A DNA stretch of 64,000 nucleotides from positions 1-64,000 of the forward strand of contig JACAET010000045.1 in assembly GCA_013388685.1 (NCBI GenBank). The letters are read 5' to 3'. The position numbers and the translations under genes were made by a program. Under the pieces are notes generated by a model, which was not told the origin of the DNA, searched no databases, and was given only the letters and a program-made list of their open reading frames with translations. Shown piece by piece: positions 51,778 through 61,792 of the stretch; the first letter of the stretch is position 1; every line of letters starts with the position of its first letter. The stretch comes from Chloroflexota bacterium (GTDB lineage: Bacteria > Chloroflexota > Anaerolineae > Anaerolineales > Villigracilaceae).

Positions 51778-54700
51778 CTACCGCTTCCCGCCGCCTGCCA
51801 GCGTAAAATAAAACGTGGTCCCCACCCCCGGTTCGCTTTGGACCCGGATACTGCCTCCGTGAAATTCGATGATGCGCTTCACAAGGGCAAGCCCCACGCC
51901 GGTACCTTCGCTTTGGGCATCCAGTTTATCGAAAAGGCGGAAGATGCGGTCATGGTATTCCGGCGCGATGCCCATGCCGTTATCGCGTACAAAAAAGACC
52001 GGCTGTCCCATCGCGTCGTATCCTTCCACACCCACTTCGACGAGGGGGGCTTTTTGATTGCCCATGTATTTGGCGGCATTATCCAGCAGGTTTTGCAGGA
52101 CCTCCGTCAGACGGGGACGATCCACATGGACAACAGGCATGTTCGGCTGAATCCGAAGCGTAACACCGCGTTCCTCCAGCCGGCCGCGGACGATTTCCGC
52201 TGCTTCCATGACAAGATCGCCAAACGGAACATCCTGCGGTTTATTGATAAGGCGTCCAATGCGGGAGAGTTCGAGCAGGTCTTTGAGCAGTTCGTCCATA
52301 CGCAGGGTGGCGCGGCTGATGCGCTCAAGATCGCGGCGAAAGCCTTCCATGTTGCCCACGTGCGCATCCCGTTCCAGGTATCCCAAAAAACCGCGAATGG
52401 TCACAAGAGGGGAGCGTAAATCGTGAGAAACCGTGTACGTAAACCGTTCGAGTTCGGCGTTTTTATCTTCGAGTTCGTTTATCAACTTTTGCTTCAGGGC
52501 GAGTTCCGATTGCAATTCGGTGAACAGACGTGAATTCTCGAGCGCGATGGCGGCTTGATGGGCATAGGTGACAGCCAGTTCCGCATCCCGCTCGGAGAAT
52601 TGACCGGCTCGCTCGCCATCGAGCGTGACGATTCCCATGACGCGTCCTTTGACCTTGAGCGGGACCGCCATCCATGCTCGGATGTTGTTGTGAGGGGCAC
52701 GATTGAAAACGGGAAATTCGACCTGCACATCGTTGAACAGGATGTAGGGTCGTACCCCCTGGATCACGGGATACGCCGGTTCTTCTTCATCTATCGGAAA
52801 ATTCATGGCGAGTTCCTGACCGGTCAGGTCTACGCCTCTCGAACTGACGATTTCAAGCCGATTATTCACAATCAATTGAACCGAGGCGCTTTGATAGGGA
52901 ACCACGCGTGCAATTTGTTCGAGGATTCGCGAAAGCGTTTCGGAGCGTTCGAGCGATGCCGCCACAATTGCCGCGCTTTCGCGCAAGGTTTCGGATTCGG
53001 CGTTGCGCTTTTCCAGCTCGCGGATCAAGGTTTTACGTTGCTGCAATTCATCCTGAAGGGTCGAATCCAATTGCATGCGCTTGATGGCGGCTCCCAGCAT
53101 GTTGGCGGCGACCACCAGGGCGTCCACCTCCGCCGCCGACCAGATGCGGGGGGAGATCATGTCGTCGAAGCCGATCGTCCCCCACCAGGTTCCGTCAATG
53201 AAGATCGGCACATCAAGCAAAGCCTGAAAGCCGCGGCGGCGAAGATGATCCATGTCGGCTTGGGAGGCGTGATCGGCATCGCCGATGAAGGGAAGGCCGT
53301 TCCGAATGCGCGGATACCAGTTTTCCATTTTGTCTTCGTTCAGCGAGAGATTGGCATATTGGGGGTTATCCAGATCGCTTGTAAAACCGGGAGATGTCCC
53401 TTCGTAGCGCAGAGACATCAGGAGCGTCCCGTCTGCGGCAGAATGGTTTTCGAAGACATAAGCATGACTTGCCTGGATGGTCGTCGCCAGTCGTTCGAGC
53501 AGGGCGTTGACCTCGTTCCGCCAGGCGGTGGTGTCCCACCTGGGGGTTTTCAAAAAGGTGTTCGCCGCGTCCGCCACGATCTCGAGGATCGCTTCCCGCT
53601 TCTGCAGTTCCGTCTCGGCTTTTTTGCGCTCGGCAAGTTCCTGTTGCACCTGTTCGAGCAGGCTGAGTTTCTCGATGGTCATGGCAACCTGCGTCGCAAT
53701 CGTCTCCAACAGGCGGATCTGTTCGGGGGTATAGGCATCGGGCTGAAGGGATTGCACTGATAAGAGTCCCGTGACCCGGTCTCGCAGGGTGAGAGGAATG
53801 CCAAGGTAGGAACGAATGGGGGCATCCACCACCCAGATAATGTGATGGCGTTGTTGAACCTGCGGATCGGTCAGGTCGCGGATGTACAGGGTTTTCCCGC
53901 TGGAAATGACCTCCCAGCTCAACCCGGGCTTTTCGCTTAATTTGCGGGGAGGCGGCTGAAGATCCTTGTCCAAATTCAGGAACAACGGGTAGGAAAAGAG
54001 ATCGCTCCCGGCATCATAGACGCCGATGTGGAAGGCATCCACCGTCATGATCTGTCTGAGCTCGCCGACAAACGCGCGCAAAGCCTGATAGAGATTTTCT
54101 CCGCCCAAAAGAGCCGTTCCCAGCCGGTAAAGAAGGGATATTTCCTCCGCCCATCGGCGGCGTTCGTCGTCCATTTTTTTGCGCTCGGTAATATCCTGCA
54201 CGGCGCCGTAGATCCCCACCAGGCGGTCGGTCACCGGGTCCCATTTGGGATGCGCGTACGCACGCACCCAGCGAATTTTTCCGTCCTTGCGAACGATGCG
54301 GACTTCGGAAATCACCCGTTGATTGGAGCGCAACTGCGTCATATCGCGCCGGTCCTGTTCGCGGTCGTCGAGATGAAGGATGGATTTCCAGCCGCCGCGC
54401 TGGATATATTCCGCGTGGGTATAGCCGGTGATCGCCTCGAAGGCGCCGCTGGTCCACTGATCGCCCAATTCTCCGTTCGAATCGACCTGTGTGGAAAAGG
54501 CATAATCGGACATGACCGATGCTATCAGACGATAGCGCTCCTCGCTCGCCACGGCGCGCTCCAGCGCCTGTTTGATACTGTTCGTTGCCAGCGCCAGCAA
54601 AGCCGCCGCCACAATAAAATAGGTGACTTGCGCCATCAACACCGCAACCAGCGAAGCCGGCGCATCCGAATCGGGCAGCCAGCCGCGTTCCTGTGCCAGG

Positions 54701-55116
54701 ATCATTACCAACCCGGCAAGGACGCTGGCCACCGCCAGCATCATTCCGAACGGCGCACCCAGCAAAAACGCGGCGATCATCACGACGACGATAAAACCGG
54801 CATATCCCGGCGCGCGCACCCCGCCGTTCATGGATGAGGCATAGAGAAGGGTCAGCCAAAGCCCCCATACCAACGCCAGGCTGACTTCTCGGACGCGGCC
54901 GCGCCGCAAGGCGACCAGCAGGCTCACCAACAGCGCAAACAGGGGCAGGATGACCGCCATCAAACGCGAGAACGACATGACAGGCGCGAAGAAGACATAT
55001 AAAAGGGTTGCCACGAGAATCGCCATGATGATGGAATACACCAGCCTGGCTGTGTGTGTTTTTTCATCATTTTCGGGAAAGACAGGCGGCTTGAACCCAT
55101 TCCACACTCTGCTCAC
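51778..55116 (-). CDS. Giant membrane sensor histidine kinase, PAS/GAF type (second of tandem array)
   Basis: 1112 residues from a GTG at 55116, preceded by AAGGAGA; the start is 1 nt after the upstream kinase stop. Five or six membrane helices (about 25-185) precede a PAS domain with PAC motif (190-320), a GAF domain (about 345-510), a second GAF-like domain (about 530-700) and a third (725-865). HisKA carries FTYTVSHDLRSPLVTIRGF with His near 897. The HATPase carries LQNLLDNAAKYMG, VRDNGMGIAPEYHDRIFRLF and GTGVGLALVKRIIEFHGGSI. It is closely similar in the C-terminal half to its two neighbours, so the array arose by gene duplication with shuffling of sensor modules. Confidence 0.92.
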   Translation of the reverse strand: MSRVWNGFKPPVFPENDEKTHTARLVYSIIMAILVATLLYVFFAPVMSFSRLMAVILPLFALLVSLLVALRRGRVREVSLALVWGLWLTLLYASSMNGGVRAPGYAGFIVVVMIAAFLLGAPFGMMLAVASVLAGLVMILAQERGWLPDSDAPASLVAVLMAQVTYFIVAAALLALATNSIKQALERAVASEERYRLIASVMSDYAFSTQVDSNGELGDQWTSGAFEAITGYTHAEYIQRGGWKSILHLDDREQDRRDMTQLRSNQRVISEVRIVRKDGKIRWVRAYAHPKWDPVTDRLVGIYGAVQDITERKKMDDERRRWAEEISLLYRLGTALLGGENLYQALRAFVGELRQIMTVDAFHIGVYDAGSDLFSYPLFLNLDKDLQPPPRKLSEKPGLSWEVISSGKTLYIRDLTDPQVQQRHHIIWVVDAPIRSYLGIPLTLRDRVTGLLSVQSLQPDAYTPEQIRLLETIATQVAMTIEKLSLLEQVQQELAERKKAETELQKREAILEIVADAANTFLKTPRWDTTAWRNEVNALLERLATTIQASHAYVFENHSAADGTLLMSLRYEGTSPGFTSDLDNPQYANLSLNEDKMENWYPRIRNGLPFIGDADHASQADMDHLRRRGFQALLDVPIFIDGTWWGTIGFDDMISPRIWSAAEVDALVVAANMLGAAIKRMQLDSTLQDELQQRKTLIRELEKRNAESETLRESAAIVAASLERSETLSRILEQIARVVPYQSASVQLIVNNRLEIVSSRGVDLTGQELAMNFPIDEEEPAYPVIQGVRPYILFNDVQVEFPVFNRAPHNNIRAWMAVPLKVKGRVMGIVTLDGERAGQFSERDAELAVTYAHQAAIALENSRLFTELQSELALKQKLINELEDKNAELERFTYTVSHDLRSPLVTIRGFLGYLERDAHVGNMEGFRRDLERISRATLRMDELLKDLLELSRIGRLINKPQDVPFGDLVMEAAEIVRGRLEERGVTLRIQPNMPVVHVDRPRLTEVLQNLLDNAAKYMGNQKAPLVEVGVEGYDAMGQPVFFVRDNGMGIAPEYHDRIFRLFDKLDAQSEGTGVGLALVKRIIEFHGGSIRVQSEPGVGTTFYFTLAGGGKR

Positions 55117-55117
55117 A

Positions 55118-58100
55118 TCAGCCGTCTCCTTTTATTCCCCGCCCGGAGATTACAGGCAGGGTGAAATAGAAGGTCGCTCCCTGTCCCGCCTCCGATTCGA
55201 CCCAGATTCTGCCTCCATGCACTTCGACAATTCGTTTGACAAGCGATAATCCGATACCGGTGCCTTCGCCCTTTACGTCCAATTTGTTGAACAAGCCGAA
55301 GATGCGTTCGTGATGTTCCGGTGCAATGCCGATACCGTTATCGCGCACATGAAACACCCATTGACCGTTCCGGGGACCGTCACAGCCGATCTCCACGCGG
55401 GGATGGGGCTGGTCGCCCATGAATTTGGCGGCGTTATCCACCAGGTTTTGCAACACCTCGATCAGGCGGGGTTTGTCTCCGCGGACAACCGGCATCCCGG
55501 CATCGATGTGAACAGCGACACCGCGTTCCATGATGCGTCCATGTACGAGTTCCACCGCTTCGCGCGCCAGGTCATCGAAGCATATCTCGACGGGTTCGTT
55601 CATCAGGCGCCCGATGCGCGAGAGCTCGAGCAGGTCGTTCAATAATTGTTGCATCTTGTTGGTGGCGTCGGTAATGCGCCGGATGTCCGATTGCAGGCGT
55701 TCCCGGTTGCCGGCAAGCGCATCCTCTTCGAGATACCCCAGAAAGCCGCGAATTGTGAAGAGAGGGGATTTCAAGTCGTGCGACACGGTGTAGGTGAAGC
55801 GTTCCAATTCCGCATTCTTGGCTTCCAGTTCGGAGATGAGTTCCTGCCGAATGGCGAGATCGGCTTGAAGGTCCGAATAGAGGCGGGCGTTTTCGAGGGC
55901 AACGGCAACCTGATTGGCGTAGGTGACAGCCAGTTGGGCGTGCCGTTCGGTAAACTGTCCAACCGTGTAACCGTCAAGGGCGATGATTCCAAGCACCTGT
56001 CCCTTCACTTTCAACGGGACAGCCAGCCAGGCGTGAATGCGATGATGAGGAGGACCGGTAAAGGCGGGCACGTGGAGCTGGATGTCGTCGAAAAGGATAT
56101 AGGGAGCGGCGCCGGTCAGAACCGGGTATGCCGGTTCGCTTTCGTTGATTTCGAACCTGCCGTCCTCTTCGTTCTCGAGCGCAAAGCCCTTTTCGCTGAC
56201 GATGACCAGCGCGTTGCCGCTGACCAGCTGTACCGAGGCGCTGTCGAAGGGTACGACGCGTTCGAGTTGTTCGAGAATCAAACGAATGGCTTCGTTTTTT
56301 TCGAGCGTTGCGGCGACGATGGCGGCGCTTTCCCGCAGGGTTTCAGACTCGATGTTTCGCATTTGGAGTTCGGCGATCAACGCCTTGCGTTCCTCAAGTT
56401 CGGTTTGAAGGTTCGAAAAGAGACGCGCGTTTTCGAAGGCAATCGCCACCTGATTGGCAAAGGTCACCGCCAGGGCGGCATGTCGTTCGTCGAACTGGTC
56501 CTTGCGGCGTCCATCCAGCGCAATCAAGCCTATGATCTGTCCGCGCGTTTTGAGAGGCACGCCAAGCCAGGAGAGGATGTAGGTGTGAGGAGGCACGTGA
56601 AACCGCGCAAAAGCGGGATCTTCCTGAACGTTGCCGCTGATGATGTAGGGCAATTCGCCATTAAAGATCGGAACGGCGTGGTTTTGGCTGTCAATTTGAA
56701 ATTCAAGGTCTTTTTGTAGTTCAACGGGCAGGCCGCGCTGACCGATCAGCACCTGTTTCGAGCCGTCGAGCTTCCATATGGAGGCGCTATCGTAGGGGAC
56801 GACGAGCTGGATTTGGTCGAGAATGCGCTGGATAATTTCGGAAAATTCGAAGGTTCCCACGATGCTAGCCAGACTCTCGCGCATCGTTTCGGCTTCGACA
56901 TTCCGCGCCTGCAATTCCTCGATCAGGCGTCTGCGCTCCTCTAGTTCGGCTTGCAGGTTGGCAAACAGACTGGCATTGTCGAGGGCAATCGCCAGCTGAT
57001 CGGCAAAAGCCACCGCCAGTTCCGCGTGATGCAGATTGAACTGATTCCGTCTTCTGCCATCCAGCGCGATTAGACCGATGATATTGCCCCTGATCTTCAA
57101 AGGCACCGCCAGCCACGAACGGATGTAGGAATGGGGACCTTTGAAATCCGCCAGTTCCTCCTGGACGTTATTATTCAAGACAAACGGTTTTTCCCCCACC
57201 AGGATGGGGCGGGATGAATTCTCATCGTCCACTCTGAATTTGAGGTCATCAAGGGAAATTTCGGGCGGCAGATCCCGGCTTGCAATTAGCGTTTGCCACC
57301 CCCCATCCACCCGCCAGATGGAAGCGGTATCGTAGGGAATGACATGTTTCATCTGATCCAGGAGACGTTCCATCGCCACTTCGAGATCGAACGTGGTCAC
57401 GATGCCCGCCAGGCTGTTGCGCAAAGTTTCAGATTCGGTGTTCTTTTCCTCCAGTTCGCCGATCAGTTTTTCGCGTTCCTTTTCTGCCCATTTGCGTTGT
57501 GTGACATCGCGCACGATCATCAGCACGGTATTGGAGGAATTGGGAACCACCCGCGCCTCCAGGGTAAGATACTCCCTGCCCATCTTCGTGTCGAATTCGA
57601 AGACGGTCATTTGCCCTGCCGCAAGCGAACGTTCCACTGCAAAAAGCGTCTGCGCCGCGACCGATTCGGACAGCAGATCGCCGACCGTTTTTCCGGAGAA
57701 CAATCTCATCGGCATGGCGGCTTCCAATCCTTTGGGAGGGATTATGCTCGTGATGGAACCGTCACGCGTCAGTTCTAGGATCATATCCGGGATTGCCGCG
57801 AGCAGGGCGCGGGTGCGCGCTTCGCTCTCTTTGAGCGCGTCCATGATTTGTTTTTGCGCGCTCATATCGTAGAACATGGCAATGATGCGGTCCTGTTCCC
57901 CGATGCGAACCAGTTCGTAGAAACTGATCACCCGCTTCAGGTTGCCTTTCGCGTCCAGAAAGGAATCGTCCGGATCGTAATAGGAGCCTTTCCGTTTCAA
58001 TAGTTCGACGAACTTGTTTCTCGTCTCAACCGTATCCCATAATTTCAATTCTTCCGCGGTCTTGCCCAGTGAGTCCGCCGGGTTCATGCCCGTCAGGTCC

Positions 58101-59359
58101 CAGTAGGCATAATTGGCTTCGAGCAGTCTGCCATCTTCGAGGTTCGTGATGCAGATGGCGACGGGACTGGTTTGGAAGACCTTGCGGAATTTTTCCTCAT
58201 TTTCATACAGAGCGTGTTGCGCCGCGCGTCTTTCCGCCAATTCCTTTTGCGTCGCTTCATACAAGCGGGCGTTCTGGAGCGCGATGGAGGCAAGGGAGGC
58301 AAAACGCTCGAGCAGCGCCACCTGTTCAGGGTCGAACTTCCTGCTGTGATCCACGCATAACAGGGCCAAAACCCCGATCACCTCGGTCCCGATCTTCAAT
58401 GGCAGTCCCACCATGGCGTGAAATTGATTGGCGACTTCCAGATCGCGGTGTTCCCAGGTGGAATAGTCGTTGACAAATTGCGTCATCCCCGTCGCCCACA
58501 CCAGGCCGGTCAACCCCCTGCCCTTATAGGTAAGATGTCCTTCGTAAGGCGCAGGGATGCCTCTTCCAAGTTCGAGCCGCAGGGCGGAACCGTCCGGCAC
58601 GACCAGTTCGATCAACGCGTTTTCGGTGCCCACCAGGCTGCAAGCCCGCGTCAAAATGGATTCGAGCAAAGGTCTGAGTTCGAGGCGGTTCACGATCCCC
58701 AGCGTGGTTTCGTGAAGCGCCTGCAGATAAATCGCCTGCTGTTGCAGGACGGCTTCGGTTTGCCGGCGGCGGCGGAGTTCGAGATCGCCCATTTCAAGTG
58801 ATTTGCGCAGGGCGGTGATGATGAAATAAAGCACCAGCCAGGTCAGCATAAAATTGATGGTCAGATTGCGCGCAAACGCATAGGCGTCGCTTTCGCCAAT
58901 CAGCCCGTCGAAAGAAAGAACTTCGACGTGGGCAAACCCCCAAATGGCGGCAAGGCTGAGGAAAAGATACAAGAACGCTTCCGCCGGTCCGAGCAGAAGC
59001 CCCGAAACCAGCGTGATGGTCATATACCCGATGAGCGGTCCGTCCAGCAGTCCGCGCGAGATAAAGGTGATGCCCGTCACTCCCCCCCAGGCAAGGAGGA
59101 GCAGAACGCGCAAAGTCGGACGGATATACCCTCTCTGAAGGCTCAGCCGGGCGAACAGAAACACAAGCGCCATAAAAACCGCATACCCATGAGCCTCATT
59201 CACGAGACTGTAACCCATGAGCATGCGGACAAGGATATATAACAATAATACAGGCATACCCCAAAGGGTAATATCGTTCAGGATGCGCGCCAGACGCGAC
59301 TCGTCCTCACGCTCCAGTTGCGGATTTGCAAACAAATCCCTAATTCGCCTGATTGTCAT
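55118..59359 (-). CDS. Giant membrane sensor histidine kinase with four GAF domains (first of tandem array)
   Basis: 1413 residues, with GAGGTG upstream of the ATG. Six or so membrane helices (about 30-190) precede GAF1 (230-385), PAS (395-515), a second PAS-like domain (about 525-640), and three tandem GAF domains (about 660-820, 830-990, 1000-1160). These repeat a common unit: ESETLR...ILEQL..VVP[YF]DSASV. HisKA has FTYTVSHDLKSPLFTIRGF with His near 1193. The HATPase has LQNLVDNAAKFMG and GTGIGLSLVKRIVEVHGGRI. It is the first gene of the three-kinase operon. Triplicated GAF units suggest expansion of the signal-sensing part by internal duplication. Confidence 0.92.
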   Translation of the reverse strand: MTIRRIRDLFANPQLEREDESRLARILNDITLWGMPVLLLYILVRMLMGYSLVNEAHGYAVFMALVFLFARLSLQRGYIRPTLRVLLLLAWGGVTGITFISRGLLDGPLIGYMTITLVSGLLLGPAEAFLYLFLSLAAIWGFAHVEVLSFDGLIGESDAYAFARNLTINFMLTWLVLYFIITALRKSLEMGDLELRRRRQTEAVLQQQAIYLQALHETTLGIVNRLELRPLLESILTRACSLVGTENALIELVVPDGSALRLELGRGIPAPYEGHLTYKGRGLTGLVWATGMTQFVNDYSTWEHRDLEVANQFHAMVGLPLKIGTEVIGVLALLCVDHSRKFDPEQVALLERFASLASIALQNARLYEATQKELAERRAAQHALYENEEKFRKVFQTSPVAICITNLEDGRLLEANYAYWDLTGMNPADSLGKTAEELKLWDTVETRNKFVELLKRKGSYYDPDDSFLDAKGNLKRVISFYELVRIGEQDRIIAMFYDMSAQKQIMDALKESEARTRALLAAIPDMILELTRDGSITSIIPPKGLEAAMPMRLFSGKTVGDLLSESVAAQTLFAVERSLAAGQMTVFEFDTKMGREYLTLEARVVPNSSNTVLMIVRDVTQRKWAEKEREKLIGELEEKNTESETLRNSLAGIVTTFDLEVAMERLLDQMKHVIPYDTASIWRVDGGWQTLIASRDLPPEISLDDLKFRVDDENSSRPILVGEKPFVLNNNVQEELADFKGPHSYIRSWLAVPLKIRGNIIGLIALDGRRRNQFNLHHAELAVAFADQLAIALDNASLFANLQAELEERRRLIEELQARNVEAETMRESLASIVGTFEFSEIIQRILDQIQLVVPYDSASIWKLDGSKQVLIGQRGLPVELQKDLEFQIDSQNHAVPIFNGELPYIISGNVQEDPAFARFHVPPHTYILSWLGVPLKTRGQIIGLIALDGRRKDQFDERHAALAVTFANQVAIAFENARLFSNLQTELEERKALIAELQMRNIESETLRESAAIVAATLEKNEAIRLILEQLERVVPFDSASVQLVSGNALVIVSEKGFALENEEDGRFEINESEPAYPVLTGAAPYILFDDIQLHVPAFTGPPHHRIHAWLAVPLKVKGQVLGIIALDGYTVGQFTERHAQLAVTYANQVAVALENARLYSDLQADLAIRQELISELEAKNAELERFTYTVSHDLKSPLFTIRGFLGYLEEDALAGNRERLQSDIRRITDATNKMQQLLNDLLELSRIGRLMNEPVEICFDDLAREAVELVHGRIMERGVAVHIDAGMPVVRGDKPRLIEVLQNLVDNAAKFMGDQPHPRVEIGCDGPRNGQWVFHVRDNGIGIAPEHHERIFGLFNKLDVKGEGTGIGLSLVKRIVEVHGGRIWVESEAGQGATFYFTLPVISGRGIKGDG

Positions 59360-59728
59360 TGCACCTCATTCCGAATGGATTATAAAGCAGGTCATCTCTC
59401 GTGAAACATACAATGTCGTTACTTGCCCGCTACAGTACCGCGAGATGTTGCGGATCAACCATTAAACCAAGCAATCCGCCCAATTGTTTTGAACCACTGA
59501 GACCCGGAATCACGGAGTTCCGTTTGTTCAGCGCCTCCGGGGGTTGACCTTGAAGTTCGAGCACCGATGGATTGTTCGATGATTTTGGAAAGTCGCAGCA
59601 TCTCACCGGTTTGAAGGCAACACGCCTCCCGTTCGGGGGCGAAGTTTCGCGACGCAACCGAACCGTGGAATGTCAGCGATTAAATCAAAAGGCGGTGTCT
59701 GTCACCGCCTTGCGCACCCCCTACGGGA
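59360..59728. other. 369-bp intergenic region
   Basis: No convincing gene. One short frame on the minus strand (59430-59657) has no ribosome site or family features and is left out. A weak relative of the CCACGGAGACAC repeat may lie near 59495-59525 (CCACTGAGACCCGGAATCAC). The terminator of the SH3 lipoprotein gene is at its right end. Confidence 0.55.
59689..59711 (-). terminator. Terminator of the SH3-type lipoprotein gene
   Basis: AAGGCGGTG (59689-59697) pairs perfectly with CACCGCCTT (59703-59711). On the minus strand it is followed by TTGATTTAAT. Confidence 0.65.
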
Positions 59729-60487
59729 CTACGGGACGCACGTAATTTTGAAATTCGCCCCTCCAAACCGGTCGTTGGGTTTCAAGACATGCAGGTTGAT
59801 CCAATAATCGTTTGCGCTCCAAACCGTCAACAGTCTTTGCACTTCTTTCGTCCCCTCCGATTCGAACAACAGCGTTTCTTCGGCGGAGACCTCACCGGTG
59901 CTCGTCTCCCAGCGCCAGGTCACGATCGTGGGACCATTGGTGGTGATTTGCGCGGTCACGCTGACGGTTTGCGGAAAAGCGGCGCATCCGACATTCATCA
60001 CCACCGGCTCAACGCGGACCCGGATGCCGCTCACGCCAATTTCGGGCGGACCCACCACCGGAAGTGCCTCCACGTTCCCAGTCACGCGCACGAAATCTGC
60101 TGAAAGCCAGCAGTTGGTGGACGGATCGCTGGGATTCCGCACGAACCACCATGCACCGTCCGCGCTTTTGCCGATCACCTCCGCCTGCCTGCCGACGATC
60201 AACGCGCCGATTACGGCATAGGAAATCCCGGGACCAAAGCGGCAGTTCACCGGCTGGTTGACAGGCGCGGCAAGTACAATCCCCGGCGTTGCCGTGGGGA
60301 CGCGCGTGGGCGTGTCAATTACCAGCAGAGTCTCGATGGGAAGAAGCGTCGGCGTAGAAAAAACCGGCGTGGGCATGGCAGGTTTCAGCGTGAAAAGAAC
60401 CGGGGTCGTGAACGCCGGTTCCGGCGTATTCGGGTTGCAGGATGTCAACAGCAGAACGGCAATGAAAATCCAAGACCGGTTATGCAT
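59729..60487 (-). CDS. Lipoprotein with SH3-type domain
   Basis: 252 residues from the ATG at 60487, chosen because AGGAGGAAAG lies directly upstream. The signal SWIFIAVLLLTSC ends in a lipobox. About 55 residues of Pro/Thr-rich linker follow. A bacterial SH3 domain comes next (VNCRFGPGISYAVIGALIVGRQAEVIGKSADGAWWFVRNP), with NCWLSADFVRVTGN at its end. The C-terminal 110 residues form a beta-rich domain (VSVTAQITTNGPTIVTWRWE). Bacterial SH3 domains bind peptidoglycan or peptides. It stands alone, divergent from the BNR-repeat gene. Confidence 0.75.
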   Translation of the reverse strand: MHNRSWIFIAVLLLTSCNPNTPEPAFTTPVLFTLKPAMPTPVFSTPTLLPIETLLVIDTPTRVPTATPGIVLAAPVNQPVNCRFGPGISYAVIGALIVGRQAEVIGKSADGAWWFVRNPSDPSTNCWLSADFVRVTGNVEALPVVGPPEIGVSGIRVRVEPVVMNVGCAAFPQTVSVTAQITTNGPTIVTWRWETSTGEVSAEETLLFESEGTKEVQRLLTVWSANDYWINLHVLKPNDRFGGANFKITCVP

Positions 60488-60570
60488 CTTTCCTCCTGCT
60501 TTCATCTTAATCGTGCCGGAAGGACTCCGCAATAGTCCCGTTGGGTCAGGGGCGGATACGGAAAGCATGG

Positions 60571-60576
60571 TATAAT
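60571..60576 (+). promoter_or_regulatory. -10 box TATAAT of the BNR-repeat gene
   Basis: TATAAT is followed by an AT-rich leader of about 34 nt and an AGAGGAGA ribosome site before the ATG at 60617. Confidence 0.55.
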
Positions 60577-60616
60577 TTTTAGAACGTTTTTTCTATTTTA
60601 ACGAGAGGAGATTGCG

Positions 60617-61774
60617 ATGCACAAAAAAGTGATGGTTTTCGTCGGGACGAGCAAGGGCGGCTTTATCTTCGAGAGCGATGAAAAACGCAGGAAATGGAAA
60701 AGAAGCGACATCCATTTCAAGAGCTGGAATGTGATGCACATGCAATTGGACCCGCGCGATAACCGCTTGCATGCGGCGACTTCGCATTTTGTCTACGGTC
60801 CGACCACCCACTATTCGGACGATTTCGGAACGTCATGGACACAGGCAAGGCAGGTGCCCATGCTTACGCGCCCCTCGAGATCCGGCAGACCCGCCGGTAC
60901 CGTGGACGAGGCGTTTCGCGCCGAAGGCGGAGAGGATATTCGAGACATCCCGGAGAAAATGATCAGGGTTTGGAACATCACGCCCGGGCGGAAGGATGAG
61001 CCGAAGGTTCTCTATGCGGGGACGCAACCCGCCTCCTTCTTCGTTTCGCGCGATCGCGGCGAGACCTGGGAGTTGAACGAAGCGCTTTACGATCATCCCC
61101 AACGCGGACAGTGGAACCCGGGCGCGGGGGGCTTGTGTCTGCACACCATTTTGCTGGATCCGTCGAATTTGCAACGAATGTACATCGCGGTTTCTGCCGC
61201 CGGTTGTTATCGCACTGACGATGGCGGGCGGACGTGGAAGCCCCACAACAAAAACGTGCGCGCCGATTTCATGCCGGACAAGTTCCCGGAGTTCGGTCAA
61301 TGCGTGCATAAGATGGCGATGCATCCGGCAAACCCGCATGTTTTATATCAACAGAACCACTGTGGCGTGTATAGAAGCGACAACATGGGCAAGGAGTGGA
61401 TGGATATCGGCGAAGGGAAATTGCCCGCGAGGTTCGGCTTCCCCATTGCGGTTCACCCCACCGATCCCAAGACCATTTACGTCGTCCTGGAGGAAAGCGA
61501 TGAATTCCGCATGAGCGTGGAAGGGAAATTCTCGGTGTGGCGGAGCCGCGACGCGGGCGACTCGTGGGAGCGCATGAGCAAAGGGTTGCCGGAAAAGGCG
61601 CACCTGGTCGTTTTGCGCGAAGCCATGGGAACCGATACGTTCGAAGAGGCAGGCATCTACATGGGGACGAATACCGGGCAGTTATTCTATTCGCGCGATT
61701 CGGGCGACAGTTGGGAACTGCTGGCAGATTACCTGCCGCCCATCCAGTCGGTGGAGGCGGCTGTGACAGAATAA
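60617..61774 (+). CDS. BNR/Asp-box beta-propeller protein (sialidase or VPS10-like fold)
   Basis: 385 residues with AGAGGAGA before the ATG and no signal peptide, so probably cytoplasmic. At least six Asp-box (SxDxGxxW) motifs are spaced along the chain: YSDDFGTSWTQ, SRDRGETWEL, RTDDGGRTWKP, RSDNMGKEWMD, SRDAGDSWER and SRDSGDSWEL. This is the fold of sialidases, VPS10/sortilin and photosystem II stability factors. The sialidase catalytic Arg triad and nucleophilic Tyr cannot be assigned, so a binding or structural role is equally likely. A link to the nonulosonate cluster 22 kb away is only a suggestion. It converges on the large M23 gene. Confidence 0.75.
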   Translation: MHKKVMVFVGTSKGGFIFESDEKRRKWKRSDIHFKSWNVMHMQLDPRDNRLHAATSHFVYGPTTHYSDDFGTSWTQARQVPMLTRPSRSGRPAGTVDEAFRAEGGEDIRDIPEKMIRVWNITPGRKDEPKVLYAGTQPASFFVSRDRGETWELNEALYDHPQRGQWNPGAGGLCLHTILLDPSNLQRMYIAVSAAGCYRTDDGGRTWKPHNKNVRADFMPDKFPEFGQCVHKMAMHPANPHVLYQQNHCGVYRSDNMGKEWMDIGEGKLPARFGFPIAVHPTDPKTIYVVLEESDEFRMSVEGKFSVWRSRDAGDSWERMSKGLPEKAHLVVLREAMGTDTFEEAGIYMGTNTGQLFYSRDSGDSWELLADYLPPIQSVEAAVTE

Positions 61775-61792
61775 AATCAATCCCGCCCTGTA

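Noticed and set aside
59430..59657. 75-codon frame in the 369-bp gap before the kinase array
   Set aside because: No ribosome site, no family motif, and the region contains decayed repeat sequence; treated as chance.
60617..61774. BNR-repeat protein as a true sialidase acting on the locus product
   Set aside because: Asp boxes are clear, but the catalytic Arg triad and Tyr could not be placed and there is no signal peptide.
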